64,000 bases of DNA. Origin: Burkholderia pyrrocinia (GTDB lineage: Bacteria > Pseudomonadota > Gammaproteobacteria > Burkholderiales > Burkholderiaceae). The translations under genes were made by a program, and so were the position numbers. The stretch is taken from assembly GCF_001028665.1 (NCBI RefSeq), contig NZ_CP011504.1, positions 1,984,001 through 2,048,000 on the forward strand, read 5' to 3'. Of the stretch, positions 35,376-43,244 are shown piece by piece. The notes under the pieces were generated by a model. The model searched no databases, was not told the DNA's origin, and was given only the letters and a program-made list of their open reading frames with translations. Positions within the stretch are counted from its first letter, which is position 1, and each line of letters opens with the position of its first letter.

Positions 35376-36887
35376 ATGTTCAGTACTTCGTGCCCCCAGT
35401 GCGGCGCGCCGGTCGAGTTTCGCTCGGCGGCGGCGGTGATGGCCGTCTGCGCGTTCTGCCGCAGCACGCTGCTCAAGCGCGGCACCGACGTCGAGCGCAT
35501 CGGCGAGCTGGCCACGGTGCTCGACGATGCGTCGCCGATCCAGATCGGCACGGCCGGGCGCTACGGCAAGCGCATGTTCACGGTGCTCGGGCGCATCCAG
35601 ATGACCTACGACGCCGGCGCGTGGAGCGAGTGGTATGTCGTGTTCGACGACGGCGCATTCGGCTGGCTGTCGGATGCGTCGGGCCAGTACGCGGTCACGG
35701 TGCGCGAGCCCGACGATGCGTCCGGCGGCGCGTGGCCCGCGTTCGGCACGCTCGAACCGGGCATGCGGATCGACCACGGCGGCCGCGCATACCTCGTGTC
35801 CGACGTGCGCACCGCGCGCTGCACGGGCGGCGACGGCGAACTGCCGTTCCGCGTCGATGCCGGCTGGGAGGCGCGCGTCGTCGATCTGCGGACCGGCAAC
35901 GCGTTCGCGACCTACGACTATTCCGACGCCGATTCGAACGACGGGAGCCCGGCCGTCTATTCGGGCGAGGCGCTGGAATTCGACGCGCTCGCGTTCACGG
36001 GGCTGCGCGATATCGAGACCGATACGCGCGAGAAGCGCGGCGCGAAGATGGTGCCGTTCGCGTGCCCGAGCTGCGGCGCACCGCTGTCGTATGCGCCGAA
36101 CGTGGCCGACTACGTCGTGTGCGGCAGTTGTCACGCGGGCGTGCAGTGCACGGCCGAGCAGCAGACCGTGTTCGCGGCGCAGCGCAAGCTCGAATCGGTG
36201 AAGGGTGCGCTGGAACTCGGTGCGATCGGCACGTTCGACGGCGTGAAGTACACGGTGATCGGCATGATGCGCTGCCGCGTGCCGGGCGACGACGAGACGT
36301 GGGACGAATACCTGCTGCTGAACCCGAAGCGCGGCTTCCTGTGGCTCGTGCAGAGCGAAGGGCGCTGGGAACGCGTGCAGGTGCTCGACCATTGGCCGAC
36401 GATCGGCAGCGAATCCGATGTGACCGACGGCGGCAAGACCTACCGCCTGCGCGACGCGTATGAAGCGGAGGTCGTCTACGTGGTCGGTGCATTCAACTGG
36501 CGCGTGCAGGTGGGCGATCGCACGTCGATCGTCGATTACGGCTGGCAGAAGGACAAGCTGACGCGCGAGCGCAGCGATGCGGAGATCGTGTGGTCGCGCA
36601 CGCGGCCGCTGTCGGGCAGCGCGCTCGCCGAGCGCTTCGGCACGGCGGCGCTTGCGACGGCCGCGGCTGCGACGGGCGCCACCGCGTCGACGGGCCGGTT
36701 CGGCGGGAAACATCCGCACAGTTTCGCGCCGCTGCCGTGGGTGTTCAGCGCGCTGCTCGTGATTTTCAACATGGGGTCGCTGTTCTCGTTCAGTGGCCGC
36801 GCCGTCTACGTGCTGGTGGGCCTGCTGGTGCTGTGGCTGCCGGAATGGCTGTGGAAGGGCTTTGCATCGGACGGGGGCAACTCGTGA
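35376..36887 (+). CDS. zinc-ribbon and DUF4178 membrane protein
   Basis: A 503-residue protein with a symmetrical layout. Zinc ribbon 1 (CPQC...CAFC, residues 6-29) leads to a DUF4178 domain (about 55-200). Zinc ribbon 2 (CPSC...CGSC, about 229-252) leads to a second DUF4178 domain (about 275-410). Two C-terminal membrane helices follow (about 450-495). The duplication suggests an internal tandem repeat. DUF4178 is of unknown function and is typically found beside DUF350, SpeD and SPFH genes. It overlaps the next small gene by four bases. Confidence 0.8.
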   Translation: MFSTSCPQCGAPVEFRSAAAVMAVCAFCRSTLLKRGTDVERIGELATVLDDASPIQIGTAGRYGKRMFTVLGRIQMTYDAGAWSEWYVVFDDGAFGWLSDASGQYAVTVREPDDASGGAWPAFGTLEPGMRIDHGGRAYLVSDVRTARCTGGDGELPFRVDAGWEARVVDLRTGNAFATYDYSDADSNDGSPAVYSGEALEFDALAFTGLRDIETDTREKRGAKMVPFACPSCGAPLSYAPNVADYVVCGSCHAGVQCTAEQQTVFAAQRKLESVKGALELGAIGTFDGVKYTVIGMMRCRVPGDDETWDEYLLLNPKRGFLWLVQSEGRWERVQVLDHWPTIGSESDVTDGGKTYRLRDAYEAEVVYVVGAFNWRVQVGDRTSIVDYGWQKDKLTRERSDAEIVWSRTRPLSGSALAERFGTAALATAAAATGATASTGRFGGKHPHSFAPLPWVFSALLVIFNMGSLFSFSGRAVYVLVGLLVLWLPEWLWKGFASDGGNS

Positions 36888-37033
36888 TCCGGTACCTCCT
36901 CTATGGCCTCTACGGCCTGATCGTCGTCACGCTGTTCAGTTGCGCATCGATCGGCGGCAGCGGTTCGGGTGGCGGCGGCTGGGGCAGTTCGTCGGCGCGC
37001 AGCGGCTACTCGTCGTACGGGTCGCACAAATGA
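36884..37033 (+). CDS. 49-residue membrane/lipobox protein with Gly/Ser tail
   Basis: A GTG start overlaps the DUF4178 stop (GTGA), and its own stop overlaps the speD start (ATGA), so this tiny gene is translated inside the operon. The product has one hydrophobic segment, YLLYGLYGLIVVTLFSCAS, with a Cys in a lipobox-like setting, then a tail made almost wholly of Gly, Ser, Trp and Tyr. It is probably a membrane-anchored small protein. No family is known to me. Confidence 0.65.
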   Translation: MIRYLLYGLYGLIVVTLFSCASIGGSGSGGGGWGSSSARSGYSSYGSHK

Positions 37034-37413
37034 CCGCGCGCGACGGGATCGCGCCGCCGGGCGCGACGCTCGGCTCGCACGTGCTGGCCGACCTGGCCGG
37101 CATCGATGCGGCGCTGCTGCGCGACGCCCCGCGGCTCGAAGCGATCCTCACCGAAGCGGCGCAGCAGGCAGGCGCGCGCGTGATCGGCGCGCACTTCCAT
37201 CATTTCGGCGGCGAGCACGGCGTGACGGGTGTCGTGCTGCTCGCCGAATCGCACATCACGATCCATACGTGGCCCGAGCATCGCTTCGCGGCCGTCGATG
37301 CGTTCATGTGCGGCGCGGCGCGCGCGGCCGATGCGGTCGATGCGATCGCTGCCGCGCTCGGCGCGCAGGCGCAGGCCAGGCAGCAGGTGGCGCGCGGCGC
37401 TGCATCGACCTGA
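37030..37413 (+). CDS. speD: S-adenosylmethionine decarboxylase proenzyme
   Basis: A 127-residue class 1B (speH-type) AdoMet decarboxylase. The self-processing site is LLAESHITIHTWPEH, where Ser becomes the pyruvoyl cofactor; FMCG supplies the catalytic Cys. It makes decarboxylated AdoMet, the aminopropyl donor. Its placement at the end of the DUF350/SPFH/DUF4178 operon, opposite a membrane-anchored SpeE-like gene, suggests a dedicated supply rather than housekeeping spermidine synthesis. Confidence 0.9.
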   Translation: MTARDGIAPPGATLGSHVLADLAGIDAALLRDAPRLEAILTEAAQQAGARVIGAHFHHFGGEHGVTGVVLLAESHITIHTWPEHRFAAVDAFMCGAARAADAVDAIAAALGAQAQARQQVARGAAST

Positions 37414-37538
37414 GCGGGCATTTAACACGGACGTCTCCTCACCGGGTTGGAGCAGTAGCTGCTACGCAGCCTTCACGTAATGCCGCGGCGCGCGGTTCGC
37501 GAAGCTTCGATCCCGCGCGCCGTGCGATCGTGGTGCAA

Positions 37539-38426
37539 TCAGCGATTGATTTCGTCCGCCGAGATCAGCTCGGCCACCAGCACTGGCGCCGGCCCCTGCA
37601 GGTAATACTCGTGTTCGAGCGGCTCCCGCAGCTTCATGAACGTTTCCGAGCCGACCTGCATTGTCTCGCCCGCATGCATGCGCGCACCGCTTTCCAGCAG
37701 GTAGTGCATCACGTTGTTGAAGATGCCGGAATAGCGTTCGCCTTCATGATGGCCTTCCGCAAGTGCGGCGAAATCGGGCAGGCCGAACACGTCGGCGCCA
37801 TAGGTGCGCATCCACACGCCTTCGACGCCTTCGACCTCGTATTTCACGAAGCCGCAGAAGAACAGGTTCAACGGGATCCCGCGCAGCACTTCGAGGCTCT
37901 CTTCGCCGAGTTCCTTCGCATCGAAGACGCCGGCCGGCAGCGACGTGTGTGCGTGCTCGTTCAGCACCGCGAGGCCGTTCTGTTCGGCCAGCGCGCCGGC
38001 AACGGCCGCCAGCGCGACATACTGGTCGAGCGGATTCGCTTCGTGTCCGGCGTAGTAAAGGATCACGTGACTGCGGCTCGCGCGCACCTGCTGCTTCAGT
38101 TCCTGCCCGTAGTGGGCGGGCGCGACGCACGCTTCCAGCGCGTCGGACGGATAGGGCGCATCGAAGCCGACCAGCCGGACGACGTGGTTGCCCCAGCCGG
38201 CGAGCCCGAATACCTGTTCCAGCGTCGGCTCGGTTTCGACGCGCGCCTGCTTCATGCCCGGATGGTACGCACGCAGCGCGGCCGTCAGCGATGCGATATC
38301 GACCTGCAGCGGGCCGTCGAAGACGACCGTCACGCTCAGCGGATTCTCGATGTCGGATGCCGCGACCAGTGCGGCGGGGTTTTCGGGTTCTTCTTTGCGG
38401 CCAAAGAATCGGGATATCAGGCTCAT
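37539..38426 (-). CDS. DUF4261-domain protein
   Basis: A 295-residue soluble protein with a basic N-terminus (MSLISRFFGRKEE). The region 85-260 resembles the DUF4261 family (VILYYAGHEANPLDQYVALA, WMRTYGADVFGLPDFAAL, YLLESGARMHAGETM). Function is unknown. It converges on the speD operon. The upstream region to 38623 is short and featureless. Confidence 0.65.
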   Translation of the reverse strand: MSLISRFFGRKEEPENPAALVAASDIENPLSVTVVFDGPLQVDIASLTAALRAYHPGMKQARVETEPTLEQVFGLAGWGNHVVRLVGFDAPYPSDALEACVAPAHYGQELKQQVRASRSHVILYYAGHEANPLDQYVALAAVAGALAEQNGLAVLNEHAHTSLPAGVFDAKELGEESLEVLRGIPLNLFFCGFVKYEVEGVEGVWMRTYGADVFGLPDFAALAEGHHEGERYSGIFNNVMHYLLESGARMHAGETMQVGSETFMKLREPLEHEYYLQGPAPVLVAELISADEINR

Positions 38427-38623
38427 TGGATTAATGTTTGTGTCGACGCCGTTTCAGGGAGGAGTGCCCTGTTCTCTCGGTCAGGGCTCGCCGTCAGGGT
38501 GACGGCCGCCCGTAGTTTCCCCGGGTTCGGCGAATCTGGCAAATGCCCGATGGCGCGGCCATGGCGCGTTCGAACGCATCCGGACGGAGATGGCGCCGAC
38601 ACGCCGGACCAAGCGGGTGCGTA

Positions 38624-39076
38624 TCAGCGCGGCAGCGCTTCGGCTTCGGCCCAGCGCTTGAACGAATCGAGACGCCGGCGCGTCTGCACGAGATAGAACG
38701 CGCCGATCAGCGGTTCGAGCAGCCAGCGCAGCCAGGACGGCTGAGCGCGGAAGTTGTACGTGAATTTCACTTCGGTCGAACCCGGCGTGTGTTCGGTGAA
38801 GTTCCAGCTGCCGCTGAAGCGTTCGAGCACCTTCGGCCCTTCGACCATCTCGACGGCGGCGACCTGCGGCGGGCGGTACGAGATGTAGCGCGACACCATC
38901 GTCGCGCCCGACTGGCTGCGGCAGAACGCGTCGACGCCGACGTCGGCCGTCGTTTCGTCGAGCAGATAGGCGTCGGTGAGGAAGCTGTCCCACACGAGCC
39001 GCCGCGCGTAGTCCTGCGACCACGTGAAGAGGCGTCTGCGATCGACGCCGACGGTCCGGCTGACTGAGATCCTCAT
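38624..39076 (-). CDS. SRPBCC-family (START-like) protein
   Basis: A 150-residue single-domain protein with the SRPBCC/polyketide-cyclase pattern: an N-terminal strand and short helix (VGVDRRRLFTWSQDYARR), a central antiparallel sheet (TEVKFTYNFRAQ) and a long C-terminal helix (VQTRRRLDSFKRWAEAEA). The pocket would bind a hydrophobic ligand; none is known. It stands alone. Confidence 0.75.
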   Translation of the reverse strand: MRISVSRTVGVDRRRLFTWSQDYARRLVWDSFLTDAYLLDETTADVGVDAFCRSQSGATMVSRYISYRPPQVAAVEMVEGPKVLERFSGSWNFTEHTPGSTEVKFTYNFRAQPSWLRWLLEPLIGAFYLVQTRRRLDSFKRWAEAEALPR

Positions 39077-39213
39077 GATGGCGGGCGCCGTGGCGCGGAT
39101 TGGGATGAAATCGAGTGTAACCCGCCAATGCCGCGCATTTCTTCAGACTTGGTCAAGTCGAGCGTGTGCTCGATTGACGCACCTCGGGATTTCCCCTAGG
39201 ATTCAATCCAACC

Positions 39214-39232
39214 CTTCGGGAAAGACCCGAAG
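39214..39232 (+). promoter_or_regulatory. hairpin in the leader of nadM
   Basis: CTTCGGG-AAAGA-CCCGAAG is a perfect 7-bp stem with a five-base loop, ending 25 bases before the nadM start. It could be a repressor operator or an RNA leader structure; there is no poly-T after it. Confidence 0.45.
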
Positions 39233-39257
39233 CGTTTCAATCTCTTGAGGGAGCCTC

Positions 39258-40298
39258 ATGAGTACGCAACAGAACCGGCGCTTCGACGCGCTCGTTTTCA
39301 TTGGTCGTTTCCAGCCCCCGCATCGTGGTCACCTGAATGTGCTGAAGTCGGCACTGAGCCGGGCCGAGCGCGTGTGCGTGCTGATCGGGTCGACCGACAA
39401 GCCCCGCACCATCAAGGATCCGTTCTCGTTCGACGAGCGCCGCCAGATGCTGGCTTCGCTGTTCGACGTGTCCGAGCGCGACCGCGTGACGATCGCGCCG
39501 TTGCAGGATTCGACGTACAACGACGGCGACTGGGTGCGCTGGGTGCAGGACGCCGTCGCGTCCGCGCTCGGCGACGTCGCGCAGCGCAAGGTCGGACTGA
39601 TCGGCCACGAGAAGGACGCCACCTCGTATTACCTGCGGATGTTCCCGCAATGGGAACTCGTCGACGTCGATGCGACCGAAGACATTTCCGCTACCGAGAT
39701 CCGCGACCAGTATTTCGCCGAACGCACCAACAGCTTCGTGCAGTGGGCCGTGCCGGAACCCGTGTTCGGCTGGCTCGAGCGTTTCCGCACGCAGCCGGAA
39801 TTCGCGCAACTGAAGTCGGAAGCCGAATTCATCGCCGCATATCGCAAGGCGTGGGCAGCCGCGCCGTATCCCGTCACGTTCGTGACGGTCGACGCGGTGG
39901 TCGTGCACTCGGGCCATATCCTGCTGGTGCGCCGCCGCAGCGAACCGGGCCGCGGCCTGTGGGCGCTGCCGGGCGGGTTCGTGAACCAGGACGAGCGGCT
40001 CGACGCGGCCTGCATCCGCGAGTTGCGCGAGGAAACCGGCCTGAAGCTGCCGGAGCCCGTGCTGCGCGGCTCGATCAAGGATCGCCAGGTGTTCGATCAC
40101 CCGACCCGCTCGCTGCGCGGCCGCACGATCACGCACGCGTGCCTGTTCAACTTCCCGACCGGCGAGCTGCCGCGCGTGAAGGGCAGCGACGACGCCGACA
40201 AGGCGCGTTGGGTGCCGCTCAACGAATTCGCGCAGATGCGCAACGTGATGTTCGAGGATCACTTCGACATCGCGTATCACTTCCTGGGGAAGCTGTGA
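39258..40298 (+). CDS. nadM: bifunctional NMN adenylyltransferase / Nudix hydrolase
   Basis: A 346-residue two-domain enzyme. Residues 8-180 are a nucleotidyltransferase with GRFQPPHRGHL (the HxGH site) and SATEIRDQYF (the ISxTxxR-like site). Residues 205-340 are a Nudix domain with the full box GFVNQDERLDAACIRELREE-TG. The first makes NAD from NMN and ATP; the Nudix part in relatives hydrolyses ADP-ribose. GAGGGAG precedes the ATG. It forms an operon with nadV, which supplies NMN from nicotinamide. Confidence 0.92.
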   Translation: MSTQQNRRFDALVFIGRFQPPHRGHLNVLKSALSRAERVCVLIGSTDKPRTIKDPFSFDERRQMLASLFDVSERDRVTIAPLQDSTYNDGDWVRWVQDAVASALGDVAQRKVGLIGHEKDATSYYLRMFPQWELVDVDATEDISATEIRDQYFAERTNSFVQWAVPEPVFGWLERFRTQPEFAQLKSEAEFIAAYRKAWAAAPYPVTFVTVDAVVVHSGHILLVRRRSEPGRGLWALPGGFVNQDERLDAACIRELREETGLKLPEPVLRGSIKDRQVFDHPTRSLRGRTITHACLFNFPTGELPRVKGSDDADKARWVPLNEFAQMRNVMFEDHFDIAYHFLGKL

Positions 40299-40372
40299 CC
40301 CGCTGATTCCCCGCATTCCGGTCCGCTGCGACAGACGCGGCGGCACTTCAACGGCCTAGAGGAGCTCTAGCC

Positions 40373-41806
40373 ATGCAAAACGATCCCGGCGGCTTTGCCG
40401 CGGTTCTCGCCAATCCGATTCTCAACACGGATTCGTACAAGGCTTCCCACTTCCTGCAATATCCGCCCGACGCGTCGGCGATGTTCTCGTACGTCGAATC
40501 GCGCGGCGGCCGCTACGACCGCACGCTGTTCTTCGGCCTGCAGATGCTGCTGAAGGAGTATCTGTGCAAGCCGGTCACGCACGCGATGATCGACGACGCG
40601 CGCGATTTCTTCACGGTGCACGGCGAGCCGTTCAACGAAGCTGGGTGGCGTTATATCGTCGAACGCTACGACGGTTATCTGCCGGTGAAGATCCGCGCGG
40701 TGCCGGAAGGTTCGGTCGTGCCGGTGCACAACGTGCTGATGACCGTCGAATGCGACGACCCGCAGGTGTTCTGGCTCGCGTCGTATCTCGAGACGATGCT
40801 GCTGCGCGTCTGGTATCCGGTCACGGTCGCGACGCGCAGCTGGCACCTGCGGCAGACGATCCGCGGCTTCCTCGAAAGGACCGACGACGATCTTGCGCAA
40901 CTGCCGTTCAAGCTGCACGACTTCGGCGCGCGCGGCGTGTCGAGCGCGGAGTCGGCCGCGATCGGCGGCGCGGCGCACCTCGTAAGCTTCATGGGCTCGG
41001 ACACGGTGCTCGGCGTGCTGGCCGCGAACCGCTTCTATCGCGAGCCGATGGCTGCGTACTCGGTGCCGGCGGCCGAGCACAGCACGATCACGTCGTGGGG
41101 ACGCGAAGGCGAGGCCGATGCGTACCGGAACATGATTGCGCGCTTCGGTTTGCCCGGCGCGATTGTGTCGGTCGTGTCGGACTCCTACGATCTGTTCGCC
41201 GCGCTCGATCTGTGGGGCGGCGAACTGCGGCAGGCCGTGATCGATTCGGGCGCGACGCTCGTCGTGCGCCCCGATTCGGGCGACCCCGTGAAGATCGTGA
41301 TGCAGACCGTGCGTGCGCTCGACGCGTCGTTCGGCTCGACCGTGAACGGCAAGGGGCGGCGCGTGCTGAACCGCGTGCGCGTGATCCAGGGCGACGGTGT
41401 CGACGAGCTGTCGATCGACGCGATTCTTTCCGCACTCGACGACGCGGGTTATGCAGCCGGCAATGTCGTGTTCGGCATGGGCGGCGCGTTGCTGCAGCAG
41501 GTGAACCGCGATACGCAGCGCTTTGCGATGAAGTGCTCGGCGATCCGGCGCGGCGGCGTGTGGCACGACGTTCGCAAGGATCCGGTCACCGATCAGGGCA
41601 AGCGCTCGAAGAAGGGGCGGCTCACGCTGCTGCGCAATCGCCGCACCGGCGAGTACCGGACGACGACGTTGCCTGTTGCGTGGGACGATCGTGCGCTGGA
41701 AGGCGAATGGGACGAGGCGCTCGAGACGGTGTTCGATACGGGGCGGTTGCTGGTCGACACGTCGTTTGCCGAAGTGCGGGCGAGGGCGCACGCGGGGGAG
41801 GTTTGA
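40373..41806 (+). CDS. nadV: nicotinamide phosphoribosyltransferase
   Basis: A 477-residue NAMPT-type enzyme: LNTDSYKASHFLQYP start, KLHDFGARGVSSAESAAIGG, and the phosphoribosyl-binding DSYDLFAALDLWGG and VVRPDSGDPVKI stretches all match the family. It converts nicotinamide and PRPP to NMN, which the upstream NadM adenylates, giving a two-step NAD salvage route independent of nicotinamide deamidase. GAGGAGCTCTAGCC precedes the ATG. Confidence 0.93.
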   Translation: MQNDPGGFAAVLANPILNTDSYKASHFLQYPPDASAMFSYVESRGGRYDRTLFFGLQMLLKEYLCKPVTHAMIDDARDFFTVHGEPFNEAGWRYIVERYDGYLPVKIRAVPEGSVVPVHNVLMTVECDDPQVFWLASYLETMLLRVWYPVTVATRSWHLRQTIRGFLERTDDDLAQLPFKLHDFGARGVSSAESAAIGGAAHLVSFMGSDTVLGVLAANRFYREPMAAYSVPAAEHSTITSWGREGEADAYRNMIARFGLPGAIVSVVSDSYDLFAALDLWGGELRQAVIDSGATLVVRPDSGDPVKIVMQTVRALDASFGSTVNGKGRRVLNRVRVIQGDGVDELSIDAILSALDDAGYAAGNVVFGMGGALLQQVNRDTQRFAMKCSAIRRGGVWHDVRKDPVTDQGKRSKKGRLTLLRNRRTGEYRTTTLPVAWDDRALEGEWDEALETVFDTGRLLVDTSFAEVRARAHAGEV

Positions 41807-41884
41807 GGTAGAGAGCGGGGTGGCGCGAGACGTTCGTGTCACCCTGGCATTGGCGAAACTCGATGGCGGCTTCGTCGAAGGCGG

Positions 41885-42370
41885 TCAGGGGCGCCGGATG
41901 GCTCTGGATGTCGGCGTGATGCGAGGATTGTCGCAAAGATGCCGGCATCCGTCCCTGCACAGTGGAACCAGTGTCAGTCCGATCTGAAGATAACCCTCGT
42001 AGCCAGCACTGTCTTTCGGATATGGATTCGAGATCATGTGTGTGTCCGACCATATGTTCTCGTCCTTGATGCCGAGCTGGACGAGGTATTCCCTCAGACT
42101 GGCCGCTCGACGCAGCGCAAGCGCTTGCGGGTCCTTCTCACCGATATACGCACCGGCAGAGATGATGCCGCGGATGTCGGCATCAGGCCACTGACGGGCG
42201 CGGATAACCATGTCCGCAATCTTGACTCGATCCTCATTCGGAATGTCGGAAGAGTTGAGCGGGACATTGTCCAGCATGTCCTCGGAAACGGTACATGCCG
42301 AGAGCGGCGGCGAAAATGCCATGCATAACCCGAGCGCGATGCTCGTCAGATGCGCGAGAGATTTCACCAC
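41885..42370 (-). CDS. OmpA-like-fold lipoprotein, partner of the M35 peptidase
   Basis: A 161-residue protein with a lipoprotein signal (MVKSLAHLTSIALG, with lipobox LSAC at about residue 26). The mature part resembles a partial OmpA C-terminal fold (DADIRGIISAGAYIGEKDP, then ALRRAASLREYLVQLGI), which binds peptidoglycan in other proteins. The codon use is visibly less GC-biased than in the neighbours. Its start overlaps the end of the metallopeptidase gene by seven bases. It may be an immunity or anchoring partner of the peptidase. Confidence 0.65.
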   Translation of the reverse strand: MVKSLAHLTSIALGLCMAFSPPLSACTVSEDMLDNVPLNSSDIPNEDRVKIADMVIRARQWPDADIRGIISAGAYIGEKDPQALALRRAASLREYLVQLGIKDENIWSDTHMISNPYPKDSAGYEGYLQIGLTLVPLCRDGCRHLCDNPRITPTSRAIRRP

Positions 42371-43065
42371 AGGACCCTGTCGTCAAAGAATGAAATATAG
42401 CAAGCGAGGCTGTCGGCGTTATTGATCGCCAGGTCCCGATGATCCCGCGCCCAGTATTTCAGGCCAGTCCCGAATCCGTAGATTTCGTCATTCGAGTCGA
42501 AGGTATCGACGTAGTGCGTACACTCGTGAATCAGGACCTTCAACTTGCAATTAAAAGAGAGTCGAGCGTCGGGAAGCGTGCAGAAGTGTGGATAGATTGC
42601 GATGATTCGCTTGTCCGAATCGGGTTTGCATACGGCGGCATCGGTGATTCCGTTGTCGGGAAACACGGTACACGTGATGTTTCGCTGTTTCTGCTCGTCC
42701 CACCGGATGACATTTTCCGGTTTCAATTCCTGCATGACGCGCAGAAGCTTCGGCAACCCGGTCCGTAGGTGATGTCGAATTTCCTCATCGGGTCGCCCGA
42801 ACCAGGTCTGGACGCGTTCTTGTTCTTCTCGCTCCCAATGTGCGATACCGTGAATCCGATCCTGAATCAACGAAATCGCAGCGTCACGCAACCGCACGAT
42901 CAGTTTCCGGAATGCCTTGTTCGACATGTTCTCGCAGATCGGTGTCAGGTCGAGGTCGATAACATGAACAGATCCTGGCGTCGTGTTTGTGTAGGCAGTT
43001 CCGACGAAAACCCAGTCATCGTCGTCGTCTTCGGCAGTGTCGTGTTTATTTGGAATCCCGTTCAT
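42364..43065 (-). CDS. M35-like (aspzincin) metallopeptidase
   Basis: A 233-residue protein. Its zinc site is HECTH in KVLIHECTHYVDTFD (about residue 178), and the third ligand is probably Asp in NADSLACYISF, the deuterolysin/aspzincin pattern. There is no signal peptide, and an acidic N-terminus (DTAEDDDDDW). The gene is AT-richer than its surroundings and coupled to a lipoprotein gene. Cytosolic M35-type peptidases without signals, paired with an exported protein, recall secreted antibacterial effectors with periplasmic immunity; no VgrG or other secretion gene is in the window, so this remains a suggestion. Confidence 0.75.
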   Translation of the reverse strand: MNGIPNKHDTAEDDDDDWVFVGTAYTNTTPGSVHVIDLDLTPICENMSNKAFRKLIVRLRDAAISLIQDRIHGIAHWEREEQERVQTWFGRPDEEIRHHLRTGLPKLLRVMQELKPENVIRWDEQKQRNITCTVFPDNGITDAAVCKPDSDKRIIAIYPHFCTLPDARLSFNCKLKVLIHECTHYVDTFDSNDEIYGFGTGLKYWARDHRDLAINNADSLACYISFFDDRVLW

Positions 43066-43244
43066 TGGCTCGATAGATCCCGGTAAAAAAGTAGGGAAAA
43101 CTATCGGCCGTCGAGGGCGCGCTCGTCTATGGGATGAGTACGATTTTGCGACCCATCGACCACCCGCGCGAAAGATGACGTCGCGGATGCAGGAAAAAGC
43201 TGATTACGGAACTATTCGATAGCCGTTTGCGCCTCTGCCCGTTC

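Noticed and set aside
34374..36719. Very long minus-strand open frame (about 780 codons) opposite the SPFH and DUF4178 genes
   Set aside because: It is antisense to two genes with clear domains and is Arg/His/Ala-rich low-complexity sequence, the usual shadow of GC-rich coding DNA.
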